Positions 6,310 to 12,329 of a stretch of 64,000 nucleotides of DNA are shown here, in pieces. How positions within the stretch are numbered: position 1 is the stretch's first letter; every line of letters begins with the position of its first letter. This stretch comes from a virus: positions 1 through 64,000 of the IMG/VR virus record IMGVR_UViG_3300013093_000019. One strand, 5' to 3'. A program made the translations under genes and the position numbers. The notes under the pieces were generated by a model. The model was not told the origin of the DNA. It saw only the letters and a program-made list of their open reading frames with translations, and made no database searches.

Positions 6310-6715
6310 GTACATTACCCCTGAGTTCTACAAGGACTGGGGTAACGCATCGTATGAAATAGAGCGTCTAGGCGCTCGTCTAGATGCAACTCGTGAGGCG
6401 ATCAAGCGGTTAGAATCGTGGGAAAAGCCCGAGGATCACTGGGCACTAACCAAGTGGCGCCTCAATGAGCAGATCATCTTACGCAAGTGGAAACACGCTG
6501 TAAGACTAAAGGAAACGGGATTACGCCAAACGGGAACGATCAATGAAGGACCTAAGATCGATTACAACTGGTGGGAACCCGCAGAAGAAGTAGTAGGGTC
6601 TAGCCCTATTTGGAATTACCTAGTTGATAAACTCTCAGGCGGACCTAATCTGAACCGTGCTTGGGACATGGCTAAACAGCATCAGTTAGAAATGGCAAGA
6701 AAAGGTCTTGCATAG
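6275..6715 (+). CDS. Hypothetical coiled-coil protein, about 146 aa
   Basis: The start is either GTG 6275 (AGGAG at 6261-6265, spacing 9) or ATG 6281. The N-terminus is basic (FRSKKKRTEY). Residues 25-95 are helical and charged (RLGARLDATREAIKRLESW), followed by a Trp-rich stretch (YNWWEPAEEV). Function is unknown. It is coupled by overlap to the membrane protein before it, so the two may work together. Confidence 0.7.
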   Translation: MLMFRSKKKRTEYITPEFYKDWGNASYEIERLGARLDATREAIKRLESWEKPEDHWALTKWRLNEQIILRKWKHAVRLKETGLRQTGTINEGPKIDYNWWEPAEEVVGSSPIWNYLVDKLSGGPNLNRAWDMAKQHQLEMARKGLA

Positions 6716-6736
6716 GGTATAGGATTGTGTTACAAT
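6708..6736 (+). promoter_or_regulatory. Probable sigma70-type promoter
   Basis: TTGCAT (6708-6713), 17-bp spacer, TACAAT (6731-6736). The -35 is weaker than in neighbours and there is no GGTAAAACC. It overlaps the end of the upstream gene and drives the winged-helix gene at 6786. Confidence 0.6.
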
Positions 6737-6785
6737 AGTTCTACGATGTGAGTACACATCAATACTAATAGAGGAAATAACAATA

Positions 6786-7058
6786 ATGAAACGTATCAAT
6801 TTAGAAACTAAAACTGGTAAGGTATTTACAGCTCTTCAAGCTGGTGAGAAGCTAACAGCTTCAGAAGCTAAGAAGCGTTTTGGCGTAGGCAACTTGAGCG
6901 CAGAAGCAAGCCGTCTTCGTGCAGCTGGTTACGCAGTCTACGCTAACAGCCGCAAAGCTGGCAATGGCGTTACCGTTACAGAATATGAGTTGGGTCGTCC
7001 AAGCCGTCAGATCGTAGCTTTAGGTTACAAAGCTGCCGCAATGGGCATCACACTCTAA
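6786..7058 (+). CDS. Winged helix-turn-helix DNA-binding protein, 90 aa
   Basis: Residues 8-65 read KVFTALQAGEKLTASEAKKR, FGVGNLSAEASRLRAAGY, then VTVTEYELG: helix, turn, recognition helix and wing strand, as in small winged-helix phage regulators. The protein is basic. It is monocistronic, with its own promoter lacking the GGTAAAACC element and a strong terminator after it. It is a candidate regulator of the early promoters in this window, but no sequence feature links it to a particular site. Confidence 0.75.
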   Translation: MKRINLETKTGKVFTALQAGEKLTASEAKKRFGVGNLSAEASRLRAAGYAVYANSRKAGNGVTVTEYELGRPSRQIVALGYKAAAMGITL

Positions 7059-7073
7059 ACAGTCGCTCCAAGT

Positions 7074-7143
7074 CCTGGGGGTAGTGTCCCAGGCAAACCC
7101 CTGAACCCCGGTCTATCGCAAGATATTCCGGGGTTCACCTTTT
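7074..7143 (+). terminator. Double hairpin with terminator
   Basis: The first hairpin pairs CCTGGG (7074-7079) with CCCAGG (7088-7093). The second pairs GAACCCCGG (7103-7111) with CCGGGGTTC (7128-7136) and is followed by ACCTTTT. The second is the terminator of the winged-helix gene. Confidence 0.75.
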
Positions 7144-7169
7144 GTGGCACAAATACAACACTCTAGGGG

Positions 7170-7198
7170 TTGACAGGTTTTACCTTTGATGCTATACT
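7170..7198 (+). promoter_or_regulatory. Sigma70-type promoter with the operator element inverted
   Basis: TTGACA (7170-7175), 17-bp spacer, TATACT (7193-7198). The spacer carries GGTTTTACC (7176-7184), the exact reverse complement of the GGTAAAACC found in the other promoters. It drives 7233. Confidence 0.9.
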
Positions 7199-7232
7199 AC
7201 ACTTACACTAACAAAACGTAGGAGCAAACGAA

Positions 7233-7316
7233 ATGGAACACTTATATTACTTTTTGCTTGGCGTGGTACTTTTCATTGTAGTCAACTATATCATGGAGGT
7301 TATGCGTGGCAAATAA
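7233..7316 (+). CDS. Membrane microprotein, 27 aa
   Basis: ATG 7233 stands behind TAGGAGCAAACGAA. The product is almost one transmembrane helix: YYFLLGVVLFIVVNYI with the tail MEVMRGK. It is too short for homology, but it is the first frame after a strong promoter and has a good ribosome-binding site. Role unknown. Confidence 0.55.
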   Translation: MEHLYYFLLGVVLFIVVNYIMEVMRGK

Positions 7317-7383
7317 TCCAATTCCAAAGAGCAACATTCGCAGTCCTAGCCCTATTTGCAATCAAATGCTGGATTATCACTAA
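7306..7383 (+). CDS. Possible microprotein, 25 aa
   Basis: GTG 7306 overlaps the end of the membrane microprotein, with GGAGG 6 bases upstream. It reads VANNPIPKSNIRSPSPICNQ and ends at TAA 7381-7383. Support is only the ribosome-binding site and overlap; it may be a coupling leader rather than a functional protein. Confidence 0.35.
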   Translation: MANNPIPKSNIRSPSPICNQMLDYH

Positions 7384-7399
7384 ACTCTAAGGAGCAGAT

Positions 7400-7594
7400 A
7401 TGCAGATTACCTACCAAGAACTCAAAGCATTCATTGAAACCTTAACACCTGAGCAGTTGGCCCTGCCCGCTATGGTCTATGCCGGCGATGTAGATGACGC
7501 TATGCCAGTGTTCAGTACTTCATTCAACACACCGGAAGAGATGGGCGAAAGCATGGAAGGTATCCCAGAGATCCAGCCCTTCATGCTAATTTAG
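7400..7594 (+). CDS. Small acidic hypothetical protein, 64 aa
   Basis: ATG 7400 follows AAGGAGCAGAT. It reads ITYQELKAFIETLTPEQLAL, then an acidic stretch (AGDVDDAMPVF). I recall short phage proteins with the same helix (tYgeLlafLe.Lt.eQL) but no function. It is the last gene before the next promoter. Confidence 0.7.
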   Translation: MQITYQELKAFIETLTPEQLALPAMVYAGDVDDAMPVFSTSFNTPEEMGESMEGIPEIQPFMLI

Positions 7595-7595
7595 G

Positions 7596-7624
7596 TTGAC
7601 AAACGGTAAAACCTGTGCTATACT
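7596..7624 (+). promoter_or_regulatory. Sigma70-type promoter with GGTAAAACC element
   Basis: TTGACA (7596-7601), 17-bp spacer with GGTAAAACC, TATACT (7619-7624). It drives 7654 to 8235. Confidence 0.92.
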
Positions 7625-7653
7625 ACACATACACTGAAACACTAGGAGCAGAA

Positions 7654-7794
7654 ATGGAATTAATCGGTCGTAAACTAGAGCAACTAATTGAAGCAATCCC
7701 GGTCCCAACCCCTGAACAGGGCGACAAGCTAGTAGGCTACACCTGCATCTTTGCGTTGGGTTTTATCGTTGGTATGTTGGCATTTGGAGGTTAA
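7654..7794 (+). CDS. Small membrane protein, 46 aa
   Basis: ATG 7654 follows TAGGAGCAGAA. An amphipathic first half (LIGRKLEQLIEAIPVPTPEQ) is followed by a single transmembrane helix (YTCIFALGFIVGMLAFGG). It is probably a tail-anchored inner-membrane protein of unknown role. Its GGAGG near the stop serves the next gene at 7796. Confidence 0.6.
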   Translation: MELIGRKLEQLIEAIPVPTPEQGDKLVGYTCIFALGFIVGMLAFGG

Positions 7795-7795
7795 T

Positions 7796-8053
7796 ATGTA
7801 TCCACAACTCACAAAACAAGAGCGGATCATCCGCGCCCTGAAGGGACCCCAGTTCGTACGCGATCGTCACGGCAGCTTGTATGATCGTGGCTCAGCAGAC
7901 AGTTACTATGATCGCAGCCCTAACCCACACTATGGCGGTGTTGGTGGCGATTCAGGGGATCGTGTAGCGGTTACTGACGAAGAATCAGTGGCTGAGTACA
8001 TGGCTGGTTACCGTTACAATGAACAGTACGGTGATAAGAAGGATTGGGGATGA
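7796..8053 (+). CDS. Hypothetical protein, 85 aa
   Basis: ATG 7796 is chosen because GGAGG (7786-7790) precedes it and it starts one base after the upstream stop. The protein has an N-terminal basic helix (TKQERIIRALKGPQFVRDRH) and Tyr/Asp-rich, disordered-looking middle (SADSYYDRSPNPHYGG). Function is unknown. The end overlaps the next start (ATGA). Confidence 0.65.
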   Translation: MYPQLTKQERIIRALKGPQFVRDRHGSLYDRGSADSYYDRSPNPHYGGVGGDSGDRVAVTDEESVAEYMAGYRYNEQYGDKKDWG

Positions 8054-8235
8054 TCAGGATAGCACCCACGTTGAACCCCTTAGAGGTCATGCTGGTAGCA
8101 GCTCACTACGAAGAGCGGGGAGTAGAGCATTACACACTCTCCCAGGGCAACGACTGTATCTGGGCCTACTACGGTGCTATCAACGAATATTTCATCTTTA
8201 GAGATGGTAAAATCGTTGACATACAGATAGATTGA
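8050..8235 (+). CDS. Small hypothetical protein, 61 aa
   Basis: ATG 8050 overlaps the upstream TGA. The protein (EVMLVAAHYEERGVEHYTL, WAYYGAINEYFIFRDGKIVD) looks like a small alpha/beta fold. No family is recognised. The next promoter starts inside its last codons. Confidence 0.6.
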   Translation: MIRIAPTLNPLEVMLVAAHYEERGVEHYTLSQGNDCIWAYYGAINEYFIFRDGKIVDIQID

Positions 8236-8244
8236 TGCTATACT
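8216..8244 (+). promoter_or_regulatory. Sigma70-type promoter without operator element
   Basis: TTGACA (8216-8221), 17-bp spacer, TATACT (8239-8244). There is no GGTAAAACC, but the leader is the common ACACATACACTAA type. It drives 8275. Confidence 0.88.
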
Positions 8245-8274
8245 ACACATACACTAACACTACAGGAGCGAGAA

Positions 8275-8595
8275 ATGAAAGAACTAGACACTAAAGAAGC
8301 AGGCGGATTTGCATTTGCAGCAGCTATGGATGCACAGCGTCGCAACTCAAACAATCGCAGCACATATTCAATTGAACAACAGCGTAAGGCTATCACAGCC
8401 CGCGATCTGTTAGACACAGCGTTCTCTTACTCAAAACTCTACATCAACTACCGCAAGAAGTTCATCGCTATCAAAGCAGAGGGAGCTCGTGCTAAGGATG
8501 CTATGGCTAAACAGGTGATCTGCTTGTTTGAGGCTAACGGGTATGGTGTTGTTTCTACGCCACAGGGTGTAATCATCCGTATTGACAAACGGTAA
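8275..8595 (+). CDS. Hypothetical protein, 106 aa
   Basis: ATG 8275 follows CAGGAGCGAGAA. The protein is helical and basic, with polar linker SNNRSTYSIEQQRKA and C-terminal strand pair (NGYGVVSTPQGVIIRIDKR). Function is unknown. As with the gene at 532, its last codons (IDKR stop) are formed by the following promoter's TTGACA and operator bases. Confidence 0.7.
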   Translation: MKELDTKEAGGFAFAAAMDAQRRNSNNRSTYSIEQQRKAITARDLLDTAFSYSKLYINYRKKFIAIKAEGARAKDAMAKQVICLFEANGYGVVSTPQGVIIRIDKR

Positions 8596-8610
8596 AACCT
8601 GTAGTATAAT
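8582..8610 (+). promoter_or_regulatory. Sigma70-type promoter with GGTAAAACC element
   Basis: TTGACA (8582-8587), 17-bp spacer with GGTAAAACC, TATAAT (8605-8610). It drives 8643 and 9031. Confidence 0.92.
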
Positions 8611-8642
8611 ACTACACATACACTAACAAAACAGGAGCTCGA

Positions 8643-9029
8643 ATGATTCTAGTAATTGACACGCAGTACATGGAGAACTATGGCGCCCATGCGTGGGATG
8701 GCGAGGGTGAGTGCCCTCAGCACTGGAAGATGAAGGGCGGCTCCTGTTACAAGATCACCAATGTTCCTCGCAACGTGGACACTGAAGTGATCGTTGATAT
8801 GGTCCGCGGTGATATCGAAAGATCAAACGACTACTGCCGCGAATACATCCTAGGAGTCCACGTGGAAGACAATGGATGGCTCTCAGAGTTTGAAAGATCA
8901 CAGCAGGAGTATGAGGGTGAGATCACCTACGCAGAACCCGAGTTTGACTACTTGGATCTGCGTATGATTGAACTGAACACCTACGCAGACTCAGCTGCTG
9001 ATCAGGACGCTGTATACTATGGGGCATAA
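8643..9029 (+). CDS. Conserved hypothetical protein, 128 aa
   Basis: ATG 8643 follows AGGAGCTCGA. The start MILVIDTQYMENYGAHAWDG, then CPQHWKMKGGSCYKI and the cysteine-containing core, recall a phage protein family of unknown function. It is acidic throughout, with no signal or membrane helix. It is followed closely by 9031. Confidence 0.7.
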   Translation: MILVIDTQYMENYGAHAWDGEGECPQHWKMKGGSCYKITNVPRNVDTEVIVDMVRGDIERSNDYCREYILGVHVEDNGWLSEFERSQQEYEGEITYAEPEFDYLDLRMIELNTYADSAADQDAVYYGA

Positions 9030-9030
9030 T

Positions 9031-9255
9031 ATGATCAAGATTGAAGGACTCACCCGCAGGCAACGTGCGATCGCAGACGTTCTGTGGATGATGGAAGGCC
9101 GTGATCAGGTCTTGAGATTCGTTGAAACCCTCAACGAGGGATCACGTGCTGATGCCCGTGTGGTGCTCAACATGATGGTAGCTGTGACCCTAGACGGTTG
9201 CGATCATGTGGAAGAATCAACCCTAGAACTGATTGACAACATACGAAAACGATAG
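9031..9255 (+). CDS. Hypothetical helical protein, 74 aa
   Basis: ATG 9031 lies one base after the upstream stop, with a GGGG ribosome-binding-like run 6 bases before it; ATG 9019 is an alternative. It reads LTRRQRAIADVLWMMEGRDQ and RVVLNMMVAVTLDGC. No function is known. Its end is inside the promoter at 9233. Confidence 0.65.
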   Translation: MIKIEGLTRRQRAIADVLWMMEGRDQVLRFVETLNEGSRADARVVLNMMVAVTLDGCDHVEESTLELIDNIRKR

Positions 9256-9261
9256 TATAAT
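9233..9261 (+). promoter_or_regulatory. Sigma70-type promoter without operator element
   Basis: TTGACA (9233-9238), 17-bp spacer, TATAAT (9256-9261). There is no GGTAAAACC. The stop TAG of the upstream gene is the last three spacer bases. It drives the AAA+ gene at 9292. Confidence 0.88.
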
Positions 9262-9291
9262 ACACATTTAAACACTACAGGAAGCAACTAA

Positions 9292-10158
9292 ATGGCAACT
9301 AAAGCAAAAGCATCAAAAGCAGTAACTGTGCTGGAATTTGACAAAGAAGCTATCGCACTCAGAGAGCGTGAAGTAGCCAAAGAGTCAGACGAAGAGATCC
9401 TTGCTCGTCTCAAAGAGCGTTTTGATATCCTCACTGACATGACCCGCGCTGTGAAGTCAGGTGATGTCCGTGCTATGATCGTATCAGGTCCTCCAGGTGT
9501 AGGTAAATCACACGGTGTTGAAGCTGTGCTATCTAAAGACGGCCTGTTTGATACACTAGGCGAGCGTAAGCCCAAGTATGAGATCGTCAAGGGTGCTATG
9601 TCAGCTATTGGACTCTACTCAAAGCTCTACGAGTTCTCAGACAAAAACCACGTGCTGGTGTTTGATGACTGTGACTCGATCCTTATGGAAGACCTCTCCC
9701 TGAACATCCTAAAGGGCGCACTAGACTCTAGCAAGAAGCGTACTATCGCTTGGAACACTGACAGCCGTCTACTACGTTCAGAAGGAGTGCCTAACTCATT
9801 CGAGTTCAAGGGCGCAGCGATCTTTATCACTAACATCAAGTTTGAGCACGTGAAGAGCAAACGCTTGCGTGATCACTTGGACGCACTAGAGTCACGCTGT
9901 CACTATATCGATCTACAGATGGATACTGATCGCGAGAAGATCTTGCGTATCAAGCAGGTAGTCAACGATGGTGGCATGCTGGATCACTATGAGTTTGAAC
10001 CTGTGGTCAAGGATGAGCTGATCGCATTCATTGATAGTAACAAGAGCAAGCTGCGTGAGCTATCCCTGCGTATGGTACTCAAGGTAGCAGACTTGCGTAA
10101 GAGCTTTCCGCTTAACTGGCAAGCTATGGCCAAGACAACTTGTATGCGTCGCACTTAA
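9292..10158 (+). CDS. AAA+ ATPase, 288 aa
   Basis: Residues about 60-200 form an AAA+ core: Walker A SGPPGVGKSHGVEAVL, Walker B VLVFDDCDS, sensor-1-like AAIFITNIKF and an arginine-rich region (KSKRLRDHLDALESR). A C-terminal helical lid follows (LRELSLRMVLKVADLRKSF). ATG 9292 follows CAGGAAGCAACTAA. Similar single-domain ATPases occur in large marine and freshwater phages with unknown targets. It may remodel a protein or nucleic-acid complex; the partner cannot be told from the sequence. It is co-transcribed with 10169. Confidence 0.85.
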   Translation: MATKAKASKAVTVLEFDKEAIALREREVAKESDEEILARLKERFDILTDMTRAVKSGDVRAMIVSGPPGVGKSHGVEAVLSKDGLFDTLGERKPKYEIVKGAMSAIGLYSKLYEFSDKNHVLVFDDCDSILMEDLSLNILKGALDSSKKRTIAWNTDSRLLRSEGVPNSFEFKGAAIFITNIKFEHVKSKRLRDHLDALESRCHYIDLQMDTDREKILRIKQVVNDGGMLDHYEFEPVVKDELIAFIDSNKSKLRELSLRMVLKVADLRKSFPLNWQAMAKTTCMRRT

Positions 10159-10168
10159 GGAGATACTT

Positions 10169-10486
10169 ATGGACAAGGACTTATACATAGTACGCAGCCT
10201 AGGCTGTCAATACCTAGGCCCAGACTATGACCCACGCGATCTACACAGTCGTACACAGCCTACACCCTACTGTGGCTGTAAGAGCTTAGTGGGAAGCAGT
10301 GTATACTGTGCAGAGCATTATCCTAAGATGTATCAAAAGGGCACAGCACTGCGCAAGCGAGCCAAGGATATCAAGCGGGCCGCGACTGTGCGTGAGTGGG
10401 AAAGCCTGTTCAACGAAGCAGTCTCAGAGCTAGAAGGTGAAGGTTACGACTTTGATCTGAAACCTATTGATGAGGCTCTAGCGTAG
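10169..10486 (+). CDS. Cysteine-motif (zinc-binding-like) protein, 105 aa
   Basis: ATG 10169 follows AAGGAGATACTT. The central YCGCKSLVGSSVYCAEHYPK gives C-x-C…C-x2-H and resembles the C-terminal zinc-binding segment of GcrA-type regulators, though the helix-turn-helix half is missing. A basic helix (KRAKDIKRAATVREW) and an acidic tail follow. It is possibly a nucleic-acid-binding or RNA-polymerase-contacting factor, but that is inferred. It is the last gene of the AAA+ unit. Confidence 0.6.
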   Translation: MDKDLYIVRSLGCQYLGPDYDPRDLHSRTQPTPYCGCKSLVGSSVYCAEHYPKMYQKGTALRKRAKDIKRAATVREWESLFNEAVSELEGEGYDFDLKPIDEALA

Positions 10487-10696
10487 GTTGACCATAGAGG
10501 TGGTGGTGGTCAGATGGGGGCACCAGGGGGTGCTCCCGCCCGCTTGCTTGCGCTTGCAAAAGTTGGCATGCAAATTATTCCTTAAAAACACCACCAGTTA
10601 GATTAAAATCACCAGGGGTTAGGTTCTCCACTCCCTTTTTTTACTGTAGCCCAAATTTTTACCCGCACTATAGACCGGTCTGTAAATACAAGCCTT
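10487..10696. other. Intergenic region, no gene seen
   Basis: The segment holds a GGTGGTGGTGG run (about 10,498), a GC-rich inverted repeat (GGGGGCACC and GGTGCTCCC, about 10,517-10,536) without a clear T-run, and a TATAGACCGG motif (10,669-10,678) that recurs at 11,223. No good open frame or consensus promoter is visible. Confidence 0.4.
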
Positions 10697-10774
10697 ATGT
10701 ATGTTCCCATTCCCCACCCTGACTACACGCTAGAAGAATATCTAGCTTATATACAGTATCTACTGGCGCAATAG
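10697..10774 (+). CDS. Possible microprotein, 25 aa
   Basis: ATG 10697 starts a frame (VPIPHPDYTLEEYLAYIQYL) ending at TAG 10772-10774, 12 bases before the next start. The composition is protein-like, but no ribosome-binding site is clear, so this is tentative. Confidence 0.35.
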   Translation: MYVPIPHPDYTLEEYLAYIQYLLAQ

Positions 10775-10786
10775 CCTTCTCACTAT

Positions 10787-11002
10787 ATGCTGCAGTACTA
10801 CATATTAAATCGTGATCCCCACTTAGCCGATGTATTTGGCTTTATTAAGTCTTACGGGCTTACGTGTGAAATACACGCTAATCGTACTCGCTTTTGGATT
10901 GATCCTCACTCACTAGCGTATACGGAGTTTGCACTACGCTTTGCAGACACATGTCCACCGGTAGAGTCCACTAACTACGAACTTGGAGGTCTACACGATT
11001 GA
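10787..11002 (+). CDS. Hypothetical protein, 71 aa
   Basis: ATG 10787 begins MLQYYILNRDPHLADVFGFI, then SYGLTCEIHANRTRFWIDPH, a small alpha/beta-type protein. The start has only a weak ribosome-binding site. Its stop overlaps a TTG start at 10999. No family is recognised. Confidence 0.55.
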   Translation: MLQYYILNRDPHLADVFGFIKSYGLTCEIHANRTRFWIDPHSLAYTEFALRFADTCPPVESTNYELGGLHD

Positions 11003-11142
11003 AGTACTTTAACGCATTATATCAGCGCAATTATCACATGCGTCAAGAAGAATGGCTATACATTGGCTATCTTGTGCTAGCTGCGATATGGTCATTTGGC
11101 ACGGGCTTGTGTATAGGATGGATTTGGACACTTGCGCTGTAA
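10999..11142 (+). CDS. Small membrane protein, 47 aa
   Basis: TTG 10999 overlaps the upstream stop (TTGA), with GGAGGT 8 bases before it. A basic N-terminus is followed by a membrane helix (YIGYLVLAAIWSFGTGLCIG). It is probably a single-pass inner-membrane protein. It is the last + strand gene of the accessory block. Confidence 0.55.
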   Translation: MKYFNALYQRNYHMRQEEWLYIGYLVLAAIWSFGTGLCIGWIWTLAL

Positions 11143-11444
11143 AGCTACAATAAGCTGTAGACTTTCAGTCAAAATAGATTTGGTGCATTGAAAATTTTAC
11201 GCTAGCAGTTTTTTGGGCTACGTATAGACCGGAATCATTATCCGTATACATAATAGCCACTAAAAATCTCTTTAACCGCTTGTCGCTTCGCTCGGCGCTT
11301 CGCGCTCTCTTTTGCTTGATTCGGCCTGATTCTGGCTCAAATTTGGTGCATTTTTGAACCTAAACGGTTCTGTTTTTGCCTGTTTGACTCCACAAAAAAA
11401 GGTCTAGTATATAGACCTAATTTTGCTTATGTTGACTGTTTCTA
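11143..11444. other. Convergent intergenic region
   Basis: The + strand block (ending 11,142) and the - strand block (starting with the stop at 11,445) converge here. There is a small CTACA/TGTAG hairpin near 11,145, a second TATAGACCGG, GC-rich self-complementary sequence near 11,278-11,310 (GCGCTTCGCGC), and two TTTGGTGCATT copies (about 11,179 and 11,342). No gene is seen. Confidence 0.5.
11394..11424. terminator. Bidirectional terminator
   Basis: GGTCTA (11401-11406) pairs with TAGACC (11412-11417). Seven A precede it and TAATTTT follows, so it can stop transcription from both sides of the convergent junction. Confidence 0.75.
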
Positions 11445-11618
11445 TTACTTTTTCTTTTTTGCAGTAGTAGGAGCAGGTGCCTTTTTGTGTTCGTAGTGCG
11501 GATGTTTCTTTTGCTCTACAGCTGGTGCTTTTGTGGCTTTAGCTTTGGTTTTTTCTGCTGCTACGGCTGGTGTTGCTGCGACTGCTGCTAATACGAGGAT
11601 AGCTAATAACTTTTTCAT
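11445..11618 (-). CDS. Small secreted basic protein with signal peptide, 57 aa
   Basis: The start ATG (11618-11616) lies behind AAGGAC on the - strand. The first 21 residues are a clear signal peptide (MKKLLAILVLAAVAATPAVA, cleaved near A-A-E). The mature part of about 36 residues is Lys/Ala/Pro-rich with a His cluster (KKHPHYEHKK) and ends KKKK. It should be exported to the periplasm. Such basic, His-containing peptides could bind metal, nucleic acid or surface polymers, but no family is recognised. It lies downstream of the nucleotidyltransferase gene, only 1 base apart. Confidence 0.75.
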   Translation of the reverse strand: MKKLLAILVLAAVAATPAVAAEKTKAKATKAPAVEQKKHPHYEHKKAPAPTTAKKKK

Positions 11619-11619
11619 T

Positions 11620-12315
11620 TTATAGTCCTTCTAAACTAAGTTTATGATCCTTAAGACCGCGTAGAGCTGTTAACAGTTGATCTGTTACTCCTGCGTTCCT
11701 AAGAGCTTTAAAAACTACATTTGGCTCACCCATTTCACCGTGGACTCGAAGTCCCTGGCGACGATAAGCCCATAGTAGATTTTTGGTTCGCTCAATAGCG
11801 TCTATATCACGAGTGCGTAGACTGTGTGTGATCACACGTATCCAAGCGGTGCATACAGACTCTATGTGAGCAATATCTAAATCAAGATTGTCAATCTTTT
11901 CAGGCCGTTTGATCCAACGATTGTCCATGATACTGTATACACTGCTGGTAGCTGGTTTAGCGCGATCTTCTGCGTACAGCTCTACAGGTATACCGTATAT
12001 GTGTATCTGATGCTCTTCACGCCATAGATCACGTTTGGTCTTGAACAGTTCGTCTACTGGCAAATCACACTCAACTTGACTGTAGTCTACTATAAGATGC
12101 AGATCTAGATCTGAGTGCGGTGAATAGTTATAGTTGGCTTGACTTCCTGATATGACTATGTCGTCTATTTTGATGTCTAGATCTAGAAAACGATAGTACT
12201 CACGTGCTATACGCAGTAGAGTCAGCTGTACTTGGGGTTTTAGATCTTGGCCGTCCCATATAGCAGGGTTCAGTTGATCATGCTGTTGGGCCGGAACTTC
12301 AAAATGGTTAGTCAT
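11620..12315 (-). CDS. Nucleotidyltransferase (Pol-beta superfamily), 231 aa
   Basis: Residues 55-80 hold the signature SGSQANYNYSPHSDLDLHLI: GS, then D-x-D eleven to thirteen residues later, the metal-binding core of Pol-beta-type nucleotidyltransferases. IPVELYAED may carry the third carboxylate. Similar stand-alone proteins are common in large aquatic phages; the substrate (RNA, protein or small molecule) is unknown. ATG 12315 has no ribosome-binding site and lies 4 bases after an AATAAATA late-type element, so the mRNA may be leaderless. Confidence 0.8.
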   Translation of the reverse strand: MTNHFEVPAQQHDQLNPAIWDGQDLKPQVQLTLLRIAREYYRFLDLDIKIDDIVISGSQANYNYSPHSDLDLHLIVDYSQVECDLPVDELFKTKRDLWREEHQIHIYGIPVELYAEDRAKPATSSVYSIMDNRWIKRPEKIDNLDLDIAHIESVCTAWIRVITHSLRTRDIDAIERTKNLLWAYRRQGLRVHGEMGEPNVVFKALRNAGVTDQLLTALRGLKDHKLSLEGL

Positions 12316-12319
12316 GGTG

Positions 12320-12327
12320 TATTTATT
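12320..12327 (-). promoter_or_regulatory. Late-type promoter element AATAAATA
   Basis: On the - strand AATAAATA ends 4 bases before ATG 12315. It resembles the T4 late -10 box TATAAATA and lies back to back with the + strand element at 12330. Confidence 0.6.
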
Positions 12328-12329
12328 GA

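Noticed and set aside
9288-9590. Long - strand open frame opposite the AAA+ gene
   Set aside because: It mirrors the codon pattern of the AAA+ gene, has no ribosome-binding site and no recognisable protein; it is a shadow frame.
10660-10680. T7-like promoter (CACTATAGA) before the frame at 10697
   Set aside because: Only the core letters match, no single-subunit RNA polymerase gene is seen in the window, and the second TATAGACCGG copy lacks the upstream part.
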